NCBI RefSeq assembly: GCF_013408535.1
Contig: NZ_JACBZA010000001.1
Span: 4,424,850 to 4,488,849, forward strand
Direction of reading: 5' to 3'
DNA from: Actinopolymorpha cephalotaxi
GTDB taxonomy: Bacteria; Actinomycetota; Actinomycetes; Propionibacteriales; Actinopolymorphaceae
Length of the DNA: 64,000 nt
The notes under the pieces are model-generated. The model saw only the letters and a list, made by a program, of their open reading frames with translations. It did not search any database and was not told the DNA's origin. Below are positions 51,433-59,758 of the stretch, one piece after another (position 1 is the stretch's first letter; each line of letters begins with the position of its first letter). The position numbers and the translations under genes were made by a program.

Positions 51433-53439
51433 TCAGGCACGGAGGTAGAACTGCTCCGGGCCGACCGGAGCCGGGTCCGGATACAACGAGCCTTCAGGGA
51501 TGGGCTCGGGGACGTTGCGGACCTTGTTCTGCACGATCGAGTAGCGGCCCGCGATCAGGACCGTGCCGATCGTGTAGAACTCGTCGGCGGAGATGCGCAG
51601 GATCTCGGCGAAGAGCCGACGGCGTTCCCCTTCGTCCATGGTGATCTTGATGGTGTCGTACAGCTCCATCTGGCGAAGCGGCGCGGCCGGTGGTTTCTCG
51701 CCACTCTTCCCGCCGGTCGCATACCAGTCCGCCCACTGCCGGGCGTAGTAGCAGCGGCCGGCGATCGGGAAGAACCAGCCCGGGTCGAGGATCGCGTCGC
51801 GCAGGCCGTTCTCCGCGCTGTAGAGGACCGCGTCGTGTTCGTTGGCGAAGAGCCGTTTCCAGAACAGCGGGCCGCCCTGCGCCTGGACCCGCAGCTGGAC
51901 GCCGACCGCCTTCCAGTAGTTCTGGACCAGTTCGGCGGTGGCCGGGTAGGTGGGGTCGAAACCGGTCGGCAGCTCCACGGTGAACGCGACCCGCTGCCCG
52001 TCCGGGCGCAGCCGCCAGCCGGTGCTGTCCCGCCGGGTGAGCCCGGCACGGTCGAGGCGGCGGTTCGCCTCCGCCACGTCGTACTTCGTGTACTGCGTCG
52101 CCAGCTTCTCGTCGTGGAAGTCCGACTCGGGCCGGGGTGCGGACTGGTAGGGCATGCCCTGGCGCTGGTGCACGGCCTTGATCAGCTCGCCACGGTTGAT
52201 CGCGTACGACAGACCGATCCGGAAGTCCTTGTCCTGGAACAGTTTTCGGATCGCGGGGTTCTTGTGCGTGAGGTTGAGACAGAACACTCCGTTGTTGATG
52301 TCGGAGGTCATCTGGTCGATCATCCGAAAGTCGCCCTTGTCGGTGCTGCGCGCGAAGACCGGCTTGTTGGACGGGGTGAGGATGTCGGTCGAGGGAAGCG
52401 TGTACTCCCCGTTGCTCACCTTGAGAACCGCCGTCTCCGGACTGGTGACCACCTCGACGACCACCTCGTCCAGGTAGGGCAACTGGCTGCCGTCGGGGTC
52501 GGTCTTCCAGTAGTACGGATTGCGCTTCGCGACCAGCCGGTCCTTCGTCAACGGGGTCGCGACCATCCACGGCAGCAGGACGGGCAGGTCGGGGTTCTGC
52601 CAGATCGCCAGGCCCGACGTGCCGTCACCTCCCTTGCCGAAGTACAGCTGGTTCCAGTCGGTGAGCTTCGCGTCCTTGACGAGTTTCATCAGGTCCGGGT
52701 TGTACTTCCTGTGGAACTGCTTCAGGTAGTGCTTGGGCGAGGCGGCGAGCATGTTGCCCTCGGGGCTCGCCAGGCGTTCGAGGAAGAACGCGTGCGGCTC
52801 GGCGAAGGAGAACCTGCAGGTGACGTCGTCCACCTTGGTGAAGCGGGCGGGCTTCCCGCCGGGCGCCAGCCATTCGGGGAAGACCGGGAAGAGCTCCTTG
52901 TTGCCGAGCACGTCCTCGAAGGCGAACGCGATGTCGTCGGCGGTGAAGGGTTCTCCGTCGGACCACCGCATTCCCTTGCGTAGCTGGAGGACGTACTCCT
53001 TCCCGTCCGCGTCGACCTTCCACGTCACGATGTTCGGGATCACACCGGAGAAGTCGGGAGCCCAGCGCACCAGCGGGTCGTAACCGATGTTCTCGTACAC
53101 CGACGAACCGTCGATCCCCTGGATGAACGTCCTCCACGTGCCACCGTACGAACCCGCCTCCTGGGCCGGTTTGAGTACCAGCGGACGTGCGGGCAACCGG
53201 TCCTTGACAGCAGGCAGCTTGCCCGCCTTCACCTGTGCGGCAAGGCCGGGAGCTTCCTTGCCCTTGCCGCCGGCGGGTTTGCTCTTGGGCTGGTTGGAGG
53301 GATCGGTGCTGAGCAGGTCACAGCCGACCAGGGAGGTGGCGGCGAGCGCTGCGCCTCCGGCCGATCGGAGCAGGTCGCGTCTGGTGAGGTCTGGTCCGGT
53401 GAAGTGTCGTCCGGTGAGGTGTCGTCGCTGGTCGCCCAT
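51433..53439 (-). CDS. Lipoprotein ABC solute-binding protein, family 5, without nearby permease
   Basis: 668 residues. Export signal: LTRRDLLRSAGGAALAATSL with twin-arginine RRDLL and lipobox LVGC at about residues 37-40. SBP_bac_5 features: LRKGMRWSDGEPFTADDIAF, KRNPYYWKTDPDGSQLPYL and LSYAINRGELIKAVHQRQG. It shares N-terminal design (CDLLSTDP, EAPGL, VKAGKLP, RLPxxPLV) with the protein at 40931-42868, indicating paralogy. It heads a minus-strand operon SBP-GntR-bicupin-Gfo/Idh/MocA. No permease nearby; it must use a transporter elsewhere, perhaps the one at the window start. Confidence 0.92.
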   Translation of the reverse strand: MGDQRRHLTGRHFTGPDLTRRDLLRSAGGAALAATSLVGCDLLSTDPSNQPKSKPAGGKGKEAPGLAAQVKAGKLPAVKDRLPARPLVLKPAQEAGSYGGTWRTFIQGIDGSSVYENIGYDPLVRWAPDFSGVIPNIVTWKVDADGKEYVLQLRKGMRWSDGEPFTADDIAFAFEDVLGNKELFPVFPEWLAPGGKPARFTKVDDVTCRFSFAEPHAFFLERLASPEGNMLAASPKHYLKQFHRKYNPDLMKLVKDAKLTDWNQLYFGKGGDGTSGLAIWQNPDLPVLLPWMVATPLTKDRLVAKRNPYYWKTDPDGSQLPYLDEVVVEVVTSPETAVLKVSNGEYTLPSTDILTPSNKPVFARSTDKGDFRMIDQMTSDINNGVFCLNLTHKNPAIRKLFQDKDFRIGLSYAINRGELIKAVHQRQGMPYQSAPRPESDFHDEKLATQYTKYDVAEANRRLDRAGLTRRDSTGWRLRPDGQRVAFTVELPTGFDPTYPATAELVQNYWKAVGVQLRVQAQGGPLFWKRLFANEHDAVLYSAENGLRDAILDPGWFFPIAGRCYYARQWADWYATGGKSGEKPPAAPLRQMELYDTIKITMDEGERRRLFAEILRISADEFYTIGTVLIAGRYSIVQNKVRNVPEPIPEGSLYPDPAPVGPEQFYLRA

Positions 53440-53491
53440 TCGAATTCAGCCCCCGTCATCGGGTCCGCGCGGCAGCACGTCGGATCGACAC

Positions 53492-53520
53492 AGCGTGATC
53501 AGGCTCGGACCGAATGTCAA
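53492..53520 (-). promoter_or_regulatory. Candidate promoter of the second binding-protein operon
   Basis: On the minus strand TTGACA (53520-53515) is followed 17 bases later by CACGCT (53497-53492), about 50 bases before the start at 53439. The -35 is perfect, the -10 is poor. Confidence 0.25.
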
Positions 53521-53636
53521 CGGAACGGGGCGAACGAGGGCAAAGGTGGTCGTTTCGGCGGGACGTTTCGGTGGTGCGTTGTCGGCTGCGTAGCCGCTCC
53601 GGATTGGTGTCCGACCTACGCGGGAAGAAGCCCGGC

Positions 53637-54080
53637 ATGACGTCTCCATCCGGTGCCGACGGCTCGCGCATCGTCGTGGGCTTCGACGGCTCGGACTGCT
53701 CACGGCTGGCATTGAAGTGGGCGGCCCGCGAGGCCAAGGCACACGGCGCACGCATGGAGGTCATCTGTGCGTGGGAACCGGTGACCCGGGTGGCCCCGCC
53801 GTTCTTCGTCTACGCCGACGAGGAGTTCGAGCCCGAGGCGCAGGCGATCCTCGACTCCGCCGTCGCCGATCTCGGCACCGAAGGTCAGGTGGACGTCGAG
53901 CGCAGGGCCGTGATGGCTCACCCGGCGGCTGCGCTGATCGACGCTTCCCGGGGCGCGGACCTCGTGGTGGTGGGATCCCGAGGCCACGGCGGTGTCGCCG
54001 GGACGCTGCTCGGATCTGTCAGCCAGCGGGTGGCCATGCACGCGCACTGTCCAGTGGTGATCGTCCGGGACGGCGACTGA
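53637..54080 (+). CDS. Universal stress protein (UspA family)
   Basis: 147 residues, one Usp domain. IVVGFDGSDCSRLALKWAA at the N-terminus and the C-terminal ATP-binding signature GSRGHGGVAGTLLGSVSQRV (G-x2-G-x9-G-S/T) followed by HCPVVIVR, so ATP-binding type. ATG 53637 has GGGAAG upstream; the frame from 53514 is not supported. Usp proteins help survival under stress or starvation. Convergent with the aldo/keto reductase gene and divergent from the binding-protein operon. Confidence 0.92.
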   Translation: MTSPSGADGSRIVVGFDGSDCSRLALKWAAREAKAHGARMEVICAWEPVTRVAPPFFVYADEEFEPEAQAILDSAVADLGTEGQVDVERRAVMAHPAAALIDASRGADLVVVGSRGHGGVAGTLLGSVSQRVAMHAHCPVVIVRDGD

Positions 54081-54094
54081 GCGAACCGGCCAGA

Positions 54095-55072
54095 TCAGCT
54101 CTGGTCGAGGCGGGTCAGTTGCTCCTCGGACAGCTTCAACTCCAGCGCACCGAGGGACTCCTCCAACTGCGTGACCGAACTCGCGCTGAACAACGGCAGG
54201 ATCGACGGCGTACTGGCGAGCATCCAGGCCAGCACCACCTGGTTGGGCGTGGCGCCGAGTTCGGTGGCGACGTCCTTCAGTGCCGCAAGGCGACCGGCAC
54301 TCGCCGGGTGGGCGTACGGCGGCGGTATCGGCTTGTCGGATCGCCCGCTGTAGGCACCGGACAGCAGCGGCGAGTACGCGACCAGGGTCAGGTCGGGCTC
54401 GGACCGCACGTAGTCCAGAAGTTCCTCGCCGAGCACCGGCATGAACTCGTCGTGGAAGCCCGGCTTCGGCTGCAGGTAGGTGTGCCGCTGCTGGACGACG
54501 GTGTAGGAGGGAAGCCCTGTGTGGGTGGCGATCTGGCGTGCCCGCTCCACCCGCCACGCCGGTTCGTTGCTGACTCCGAGCGCCTTCGCCTTGCCCGCTT
54601 GGACGATCTCACCGAATGCCCGGACCGTCTCCTCCAGCGGCACGGACCGGTCCTCGTGGTGGGAGTAGTACAGGTCGACGTGATCCAGGCCGAGCCGGCG
54701 CAAGCTCACCTCGATCTGACCCCGGATGATCTCGGCGGACAGCCCCTCGCGGTTCTCCGGGAAGTCGCCGCGACCGGGCCCGGTGATCGGCCGGGCGCCC
54801 ACCTTCGTGGCGACCACGACCTTCTCCCTTCCCGCACCTGAGGCGAGGCCACGGCTGTGCAGCCACCGGCCGAGCAGTTCCTCGCTCTCGTGCCCCTGCC
54901 CGTCGCCCTCCCAGAACTGGTAGCAGTTCGCCGTGTCGAGAAAAGTCCCGCCGGCATCCACGAACCGGTCGAGGATGTCGAACGACGTGCGCTCATCGAC
55001 TCTGGTTCCGAACATCATCGTGCCCAGGCACAGCTGGCTGACGTCGAGCCCGCTTACGTTTCTGTACTCCAT
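54095..55072 (-). CDS. Aldo/keto reductase
   Basis: 325 residues from ATG 55072. TIM-barrel reductase: GTMMFGTRVDERTSFDIL, catalytic DTANCY (Asp and Tyr), K in VVATKVG, HEDRSVPLEETVRAF (catalytic His region HHED), and the NADP-binding ILPLFSASSVTQL end. Matches the AKR11/13-type group. Substrate unknown; probably an aldehyde or keto sugar given the neighbours, which is inference. The extended frame to 55216 overlaps the DUF1330 start region and is rejected. Two direct GACCAATC repeats (55109, 55133) lie in the divergent region. Confidence 0.9.
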   Translation of the reverse strand: MEYRNVSGLDVSQLCLGTMMFGTRVDERTSFDILDRFVDAGGTFLDTANCYQFWEGDGQGHESEELLGRWLHSRGLASGAGREKVVVATKVGARPITGPGRGDFPENREGLSAEIIRGQIEVSLRRLGLDHVDLYYSHHEDRSVPLEETVRAFGEIVQAGKAKALGVSNEPAWRVERARQIATHTGLPSYTVVQQRHTYLQPKPGFHDEFMPVLGEELLDYVRSEPDLTLVAYSPLLSGAYSGRSDKPIPPPYAHPASAGRLAALKDVATELGATPNQVVLAWMLASTPSILPLFSASSVTQLEESLGALELKLSEEQLTRLDQS

Positions 55073-55108
55073 GCGTTTCACCGTAAGGACGATCGGCGGG
55101 CCCGAGCA

Positions 55109-55140
55109 GACCAATCGCGACCGGCGGTATCGGACCAATC
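55109..55140. repeat. Direct GACCAATC repeats in the AKR/DUF1330 divergent region
   Basis: GACCAATC at 55109-55116 and again at 55133-55140, 24 bases apart (about two helical turns), between the divergent reductase and DUF1330 genes. Could be paired operator half-sites; weak. Confidence 0.3.
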
Positions 55141-55215
55141 CGCGCGGAAGATGTCGGCGCTGCGCCTGAGCAACGGATCGGGGCTCCTGCGCACCGGCAG
55201 GGGCGCCGCGACACA

Positions 55216-55515
55216 ATGGCCCGCATGACTGCGTACTGGATCAGCATCTACCGCGAGATCCTCGACGAGGACAAGCTCGCTGCCTACGCCGAGCTGGCCG
55301 GGCCGGCGCTCACCTCCAACGGTGGCACGTTCGTCGCCCGCGGCCTCCCGGAGAAGGTCTACGAGGCCGGCGAGGAGACCCGCACCGTGGTGATCAGGTT
55401 CGACTCGATCGAGGCCGCCGAGGCAGCACACGACAGCCCGGAGTACCAGAAGGCGCTCGCGGCGCTGGACGGCGGAGTGGTCCGCGAGATCCGCTTGGTC
55501 CCCGGGGTCGAGTGA
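55216..55515 (+). CDS. DUF1330 domain protein
   Basis: 99 residues (96 if the second ATG at 55225 is used). DUF1330 ferredoxin-like fold: AYWISIYREILDEDKLAAYAELAGPAL, then GGTFVARGLPEKVYEAGEE and RTVVIRFDSIEAAEAAHDSPEYQ. Family function unknown; small dimeric proteins. It is divergent from the reductase gene and ends at a strong terminator (55525-55553). Confidence 0.88.
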   Translation: MARMTAYWISIYREILDEDKLAAYAELAGPALTSNGGTFVARGLPEKVYEAGEETRTVVIRFDSIEAAEAAHDSPEYQKALAALDGGVVREIRLVPGVE

Positions 55516-55524
55516 GCCGAGCAC

Positions 55525-55553
55525 GGTCCAGCTGAGCCGGGCTCGGCTGGACC
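55525..55553. terminator. Strong bidirectional terminator
   Basis: GGTCCAGC-T-GAGC (55525-55537), loop CGG, then GCTC-G-GCTGGACC (55541-55553): an 8-base stem, one wobble, and a 4-base stem. It lies between the converging DUF1330 and heparinase-like genes. Confidence 0.75.
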
Positions 55554-55556
55554 AGG

Positions 55557-57497
55557 TCAGCCGACCGGCTCGGCACGCAGGTCGAGGCTCCACTCACCGC
55601 GCCTGCCGGGCCGGAGGGGACTCAGAGCGATCCGCCACAGCGCGGGTCCCCAGACGCCACTCAACCGCCGGTCGTCGAGGTCGATCCGCTCCACGGACGG
55701 CGTACGGAAACCGCTGGCGTCGTAAGTGATCCGCAAGGCGCGTCCCGGCGTCAGCACCCGGATGCCTCCGCCGCCCAGCACTGGCTCGGCCGACGTGATC
55801 AGGTGCAGGGTCATCGATTCCGGGTCGTGGTCGAGCTCCCACTCGTCGTGCCAGCTCACGTGCGCAGGCTCCCCACGTGAGAACGTCACCTGCCGCGAGA
55901 ACCGGACCAGCCCGGCCTCCTTCGGGTAGGCACCGGCGAGGTCGAGCCGTACGTCGACCCGTTCGGCACCGAGGTCGGCCGTCACCTCACGCGCGCGGAA
56001 CTCCTTGCCAGGCTGCTGTTCGTGGCCGTCGACGTTCGGGACGTTGTGGTAGTCGCTGCGCATCGTCCAGATCTCGTACCGCCGTGGACCGAAATGCTGG
56101 CGGGTGTACTGCGCAACGCCGGCGTCGACCAGGGCGGGATGCCCGTCGACCGCGACCAGGACGGTGCCGACATCGTTGTGGTTGTGGCTCTCGCCATTGT
56201 GGCCGCCCTTCACCGACACGAAGAGCCCGTCGACCTGCCCCTCGGTCTCGCGCGCGGTCAGCAGCTGGGTCTGCGGCCACCAGGCCTGCAACGGCAGCGG
56301 CGCGGGCGACGCCGACGCCGGTGCCTTCGCCCAGTCGCGGTCGGCCAGCGCGAACAGCGAACGACCAAGACTCAGCCGGGGCAGGGTGGCCGCGCCGTCG
56401 CCTCGCATGTAGCGCGCATGGGCGACCACCTCCTCGTCGCCGGTACGACGCCCGAACCGGTGGAGCACGTGTGGCTCAACGGTGTCCGCGGCCTCGGTGC
56501 GCGCGGGCCCGTCACCGACGTTGACGTACCAGTCGTCGGCGATGTGGACGCGGTGCGGGTAGCGCGCGATCTCGCGCACCTTGGGCAGGGCGTACCCGTC
56601 GAGCGCTCCACCGGTGGCGTCGTACAGCTGCTCCAGGCACTCCGACAGCGATGCTCCCGCGCGCCACCAGTACATCTGCCCCTCGTCGCACCCGCCGTCG
56701 TCGGGATAGCCGGACACGAAGGTGTCGAGACCCTCCAGTACCCGGCTCACAGTCGTCACAATGTCGTCGCGGTCCTGGTCGAGGAGCAGCGAACACGTGA
56801 GCACGTTGGAGTTGATCCACGGATTCCAGTTGTTCACCGGGCCCGAACGCCCGAACCACGACCAGGTGTCGTCCGTACGCTGCGGAACCAGGATCCGCCG
56901 ACGTACCTCCTCGACGATCCGCGCCCGCGCCAGTGGCGACCGCTCGTCCAGCCGCGAGCCGAGGACGTGCAGCGTCCAGGCCAGCAGGGCGCCGGTCTCG
57001 GCCGCGAACAGGTCCAGAAACGGACGATCCGGATCGGGCAGCCGCGGCCCATCCTCACGCGCGGAGTAGTCGTGCGCCGGCACGCACCACGTGGTCTCCT
57101 CCAGCATCAGCCACACGCCGTCGAGCACGTCGTCGTGCCAGCTCGGATCGTCGGTGAGGCAGGCCGCGAGGGCGGAGGCGACCGTGCGTCGACGCCGGCC
57201 GAAGTAACGGTCCTCGTACATCGTCCGGTTACCCGTCTCGACGAAGTCCCGCCATCCGCGGGCCGTCAGTACGGGCCATTCCCGCGTACGGAAGTCCTCC
57301 GCCCGCTGCAGGATCGCCTGCCGGGTGGGCGTGTCCACCGCGCCCCAGAAGCCCCGGTCGGAGACGTCTGGGACAGAGCGCCACTGCCCGGGAGCGGGCA
57401 GCACCCTGGCCAGGAAGCTCGTTTCGTTGAAGCCCGCCAGGGAGTTCGGCGCCGATCCGCCTGGACGGCCCGGTCGAGAGGACGGCGACTGCTGCAC
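55557..57497 (-). CDS. Heparinase II/III-like polysaccharide lyase
   Basis: 646 residues from GTG 57497, chosen because AGGAGG lies 5 bases upstream; the open frame reaches 57587. The N-terminal about 350 residues form an alpha toroid and the remainder the Hepar_II_III beta domain with GGHNGESHNHNDVGTVLVAVDG, the SHNHNDVG motif that gives the catalytic and metal-binding histidines of the family, and TMRSDYHNVPNVDGHEQ. No signal peptide is evident, so probably intracellular, acting on imported uronic-acid oligomers. Divergent from the amidohydrolase gene, about 150 bases between. Substrate (heparan, alginate, other) undetermined. Confidence 0.82.
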   Translation of the reverse strand: MQQSPSSRPGRPGGSAPNSLAGFNETSFLARVLPAPGQWRSVPDVSDRGFWGAVDTPTRQAILQRAEDFRTREWPVLTARGWRDFVETGNRTMYEDRYFGRRRRTVASALAACLTDDPSWHDDVLDGVWLMLEETTWCVPAHDYSAREDGPRLPDPDRPFLDLFAAETGALLAWTLHVLGSRLDERSPLARARIVEEVRRRILVPQRTDDTWSWFGRSGPVNNWNPWINSNVLTCSLLLDQDRDDIVTTVSRVLEGLDTFVSGYPDDGGCDEGQMYWWRAGASLSECLEQLYDATGGALDGYALPKVREIARYPHRVHIADDWYVNVGDGPARTEAADTVEPHVLHRFGRRTGDEEVVAHARYMRGDGAATLPRLSLGRSLFALADRDWAKAPASASPAPLPLQAWWPQTQLLTARETEGQVDGLFVSVKGGHNGESHNHNDVGTVLVAVDGHPALVDAGVAQYTRQHFGPRRYEIWTMRSDYHNVPNVDGHEQQPGKEFRAREVTADLGAERVDVRLDLAGAYPKEAGLVRFSRQVTFSRGEPAHVSWHDEWELDHDPESMTLHLITSAEPVLGGGGIRVLTPGRALRITYDASGFRTPSVERIDLDDRRLSGVWGPALWRIALSPLRPGRRGEWSLDLRAEPVG

Positions 57498-57649
57498 GAG
57501 GACCTCCTGGCTCGCTGATGTGGGCACGATTCCATCCGCCCGGTCGACGATGCCGACGAAGCGGCGATTCGTCCAGTACCCACCCAACCCGACGATGAGT
57601 ACGGTGGCCGTGTCCGTGACAGGTTCCGGAAGGAAATCGAGGCCGACTC

Positions 57650-58636
57650 ATGACCGCCGAGCGCGTGATCACGAGGCTCCCCCGCAAGGTCGTGGTCGGC
57701 ACGACGATCTTCGGCGGCGGCCGGGGATACCCCGGACTGGCCGAGCGGGCGCGGGAGCTCAGCGCGCTCGTGGACCGGATGGCCGTCCGGGCGAAGGAGT
57801 CCTGGGACGGACACGGACTTGATCTCGCCGTCCTTCCCGAGGCCGTGCTCACCCCGGACGCCGAGCTTCCCGCGGATCGTTCCATCGGGATGGACGACGA
57901 GGTGCTCGACGTCCTCCGTGAGACCGCCCGGCGGCACCGCACGTACCTGATCGTTCCCCTTGACCTGCGCGAGCCTGAGCCCTCACCCGCGGCTCCGGCG
58001 TACTCCAACGCCGCTGTGCTGCTGGACCGGCAGGGCGAGGTGGCGGGCACCTATCGGAAGATGCATCCGGTCGGCGTCCGTCCCGCAGAGACCCTCGAGG
58101 GCGGTGTGGAACCGGGCCGGGAGGTCCCGGTGTTCGAATGTGACTTCGGCCGGCTCGGGATCCAGATCTGCTGGGATGTGGTCTACGACGACGGCTGGGC
58201 GGAGCTTGCCCGCCACGGCGCCGAGATCGTCGCCTGGCCGAGCGCGTCTCCGGCGACCGTCCTCACCGCCGCGCACGCCGCCCGGCATCGCTACCACATC
58301 GTGTCGAGTACGCCGCGCGACAACGCCACCATTTACGAACCCACGGGGATGGTGGCGAGCCGGATCACCGAGGCCGACTCCGTTCTGGTTCATCAGGTCG
58401 ACCTCAGCCACGTCCTGCTCGGCTGGTCGCCCGCGCTGCGAGAGGGTGCGGCGCTGCGGGAGACCTATGGCGATCGGGTGGGCTTCCACTACAGCACCCG
58501 CGAGGACATCGGCCTGTTCTGGTCGAACGATCCCGACGTCAGCATCGACGAGATGATCGGGTCGTTCGACCTGGAGCCGATCGACGCGCAGATCGCGCGC
58601 AACCTCGCCCAACGTTCCCGCGCGCACCCCGCGTAG
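57650..58636 (+). CDS. Carbon-nitrogen hydrolase (nitrilase superfamily)
   Basis: 328 residues. Catalytic triad of the superfamily is complete: Glu64 in AVLPEAVLTPD, Lys137 in GTYRKMHPVG, Cys174 in GIQICWDVVY. The protein may be an amidase or N-carbamoyl hydrolase; the latter are commonly found near catabolic genes, but the substrate is unknown. ATG 57650 has GAGG about 8 bases upstream. It is divergent from the heparinase-like gene, and its stop lies 45 bases before the convergent 2H phosphoesterase stop. Confidence 0.9.
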   Translation: MTAERVITRLPRKVVVGTTIFGGGRGYPGLAERARELSALVDRMAVRAKESWDGHGLDLAVLPEAVLTPDAELPADRSIGMDDEVLDVLRETARRHRTYLIVPLDLREPEPSPAAPAYSNAAVLLDRQGEVAGTYRKMHPVGVRPAETLEGGVEPGREVPVFECDFGRLGIQICWDVVYDDGWAELARHGAEIVAWPSASPATVLTAAHAARHRYHIVSSTPRDNATIYEPTGMVASRITEADSVLVHQVDLSHVLLGWSPALREGAALRETYGDRVGFHYSTREDIGLFWSNDPDVSIDEMIGSFDLEPIDAQIARNLAQRSRAHPA

Positions 58637-58681
58637 AGATTGACCCGCCGCACCTGCCGAACCTGCGGGACCTGCCCTTCG

Positions 58682-59167
58682 TCATGCGCGATCCAGTGGG
58701 ATCGTTGCCAGCACCCCTCGCTGGTGAGTGTCCTCACCGGGCTCGAGGTCGACCAGCGACACCGAGCCCACGACCACGACCTCGCCGCGTTGCAGCCGGC
58801 GCTGGGGTGTGATCGTGACGTGCGGCCGGTAGCCGGAACCGACGTACTCGGCCTTTTCGAAGCACGCGCCGGCTTCGGTCAGGACGCCGAGAAGCCTGCT
58901 GTGCAACGCCAGGAGCCCCGGCGTCGGCGCCAGGACGCTGACAGGAATGTCCTTGTGCGGGCCGAACAGCTCTTCGCCCTCGGCGGGTGCGGCAAGGACC
59001 GTGACTCCGCTCAGAGCGCCTTCGATGGCCGCCGTCAATGCGGACATGGATTGCTCGATCGAGAAGTTGAGCACAAGTGTCACGTGAGGAGGCCAGTTCG
59101 ATCCCAGGAACTCGTCACCATCAGGACGAGCGTTCAGGAAGCTGGCGAGGGTATACCGATGCGGCAT
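58682..59167 (-). CDS. 2H phosphoesterase (2'-5' RNA ligase-like)
   Basis: 161 residues. Two HxT motifs, WPPHVTLVLNF near residue 27 and YRPHVTITPQ near 114, are the active site of the 2H superfamily (2'-5' RNA ligase, cyclic phosphodiesterase). This member has one such domain and no other recognisable feature. Role unknown. It is divergent from the P-loop kinase gene with only 55 bases between, in which TACGGT (59209-59214) is a candidate -10 for the kinase. Confidence 0.88.
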   Translation of the reverse strand: MPHRYTLASFLNARPDGDEFLGSNWPPHVTLVLNFSIEQSMSALTAAIEGALSGVTVLAAPAEGEELFGPHKDIPVSVLAPTPGLLALHSRLLGVLTEAGACFEKAEYVGSGYRPHVTITPQRRLQRGEVVVVGSVSLVDLEPGEDTHQRGVLATIPLDRA

Positions 59168-59222
59168 GGTCGGATGCTAGTCGCTGCCCGCACATCAGAC
59201 CGGCCCGTTACGGTGTCTCCCC

Positions 59223-59699
59223 ATGGGACGCGTACTCGTCACCGGCATGTCCGGCGCCGGCAAGTCCACGCTCCTCGAGGAACTGAGGCGCCGTGGCGTG
59301 CCGACTGTCGACACCGACTACGACGGTTGGGTCCTTCCCGACGGCACCTGGGACGAGTCGCGGATCGGCGGGCTGCTCGCCGCGCACCAGGACCTGGTTG
59401 TCTCCGGCACTGTCGCCAACCAGGGGCGCTTCTACGACCGGTTCGATCACGTCGTGTTGCTCACCGCACCGCTCGACGTGCTGCTCGATCGGGTAAGGCG
59501 ACGTTCGAACAACCCGTACGGCAGGACGGTCCAGCAGCAGGAGGAGATCCGGCAGTACGTCGAGGAGGTCGAACCGCTCCTCCGCAACAGCGCGACCCTC
59601 GAACTGGACGGTCGGCTCCCGGTGACGCAGCTCGCCGACACTCTGGAACCGCTCGTTTCACAGGCACCGCCTACGGACGCTCCGTCAACCTCCTCCTGA
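59223..59699 (+). CDS. P-loop nucleotide kinase-like protein
   Basis: 158 residues, a single P-loop domain: Walker A TGMSGAGKST at residues 7-16, DTDYDGWVL (Walker B-adjacent acidic residues), and the LID-like Arg-rich RVRRRSNNPYG. Resembles adenylate/shikimate-type AAA_18 kinases. No ribosome site: TACGGT at 59209-59214 lies 8 bases before the ATG, so a leaderless message is likely. Substrate unknown. Divergent from the 2H phosphoesterase gene. Confidence 0.82.
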   Translation: MGRVLVTGMSGAGKSTLLEELRRRGVPTVDTDYDGWVLPDGTWDESRIGGLLAAHQDLVVSGTVANQGRFYDRFDHVVLLTAPLDVLLDRVRRRSNNPYGRTVQQQEEIRQYVEEVEPLLRNSATLELDGRLPVTQLADTLEPLVSQAPPTDAPSTSS

Positions 59700-59758
59700 C
59701 AGTGCCTGTCGCCCCGGCGAGGTGATCGGCCGCGTGGACCGCGGCAGTTCGGCGTACG

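Noticed and set aside
51253-52983. Long plus-strand ORF opposite the second binding protein and GntR gene
   Set aside because: Arg/Asp/Val-rich antisense shadow without domains.
56022-57518. Plus-strand ORF opposite the heparinase-like gene
   Set aside because: Antisense shadow; the minus strand carries the catalytic SHNHNDVG motif.
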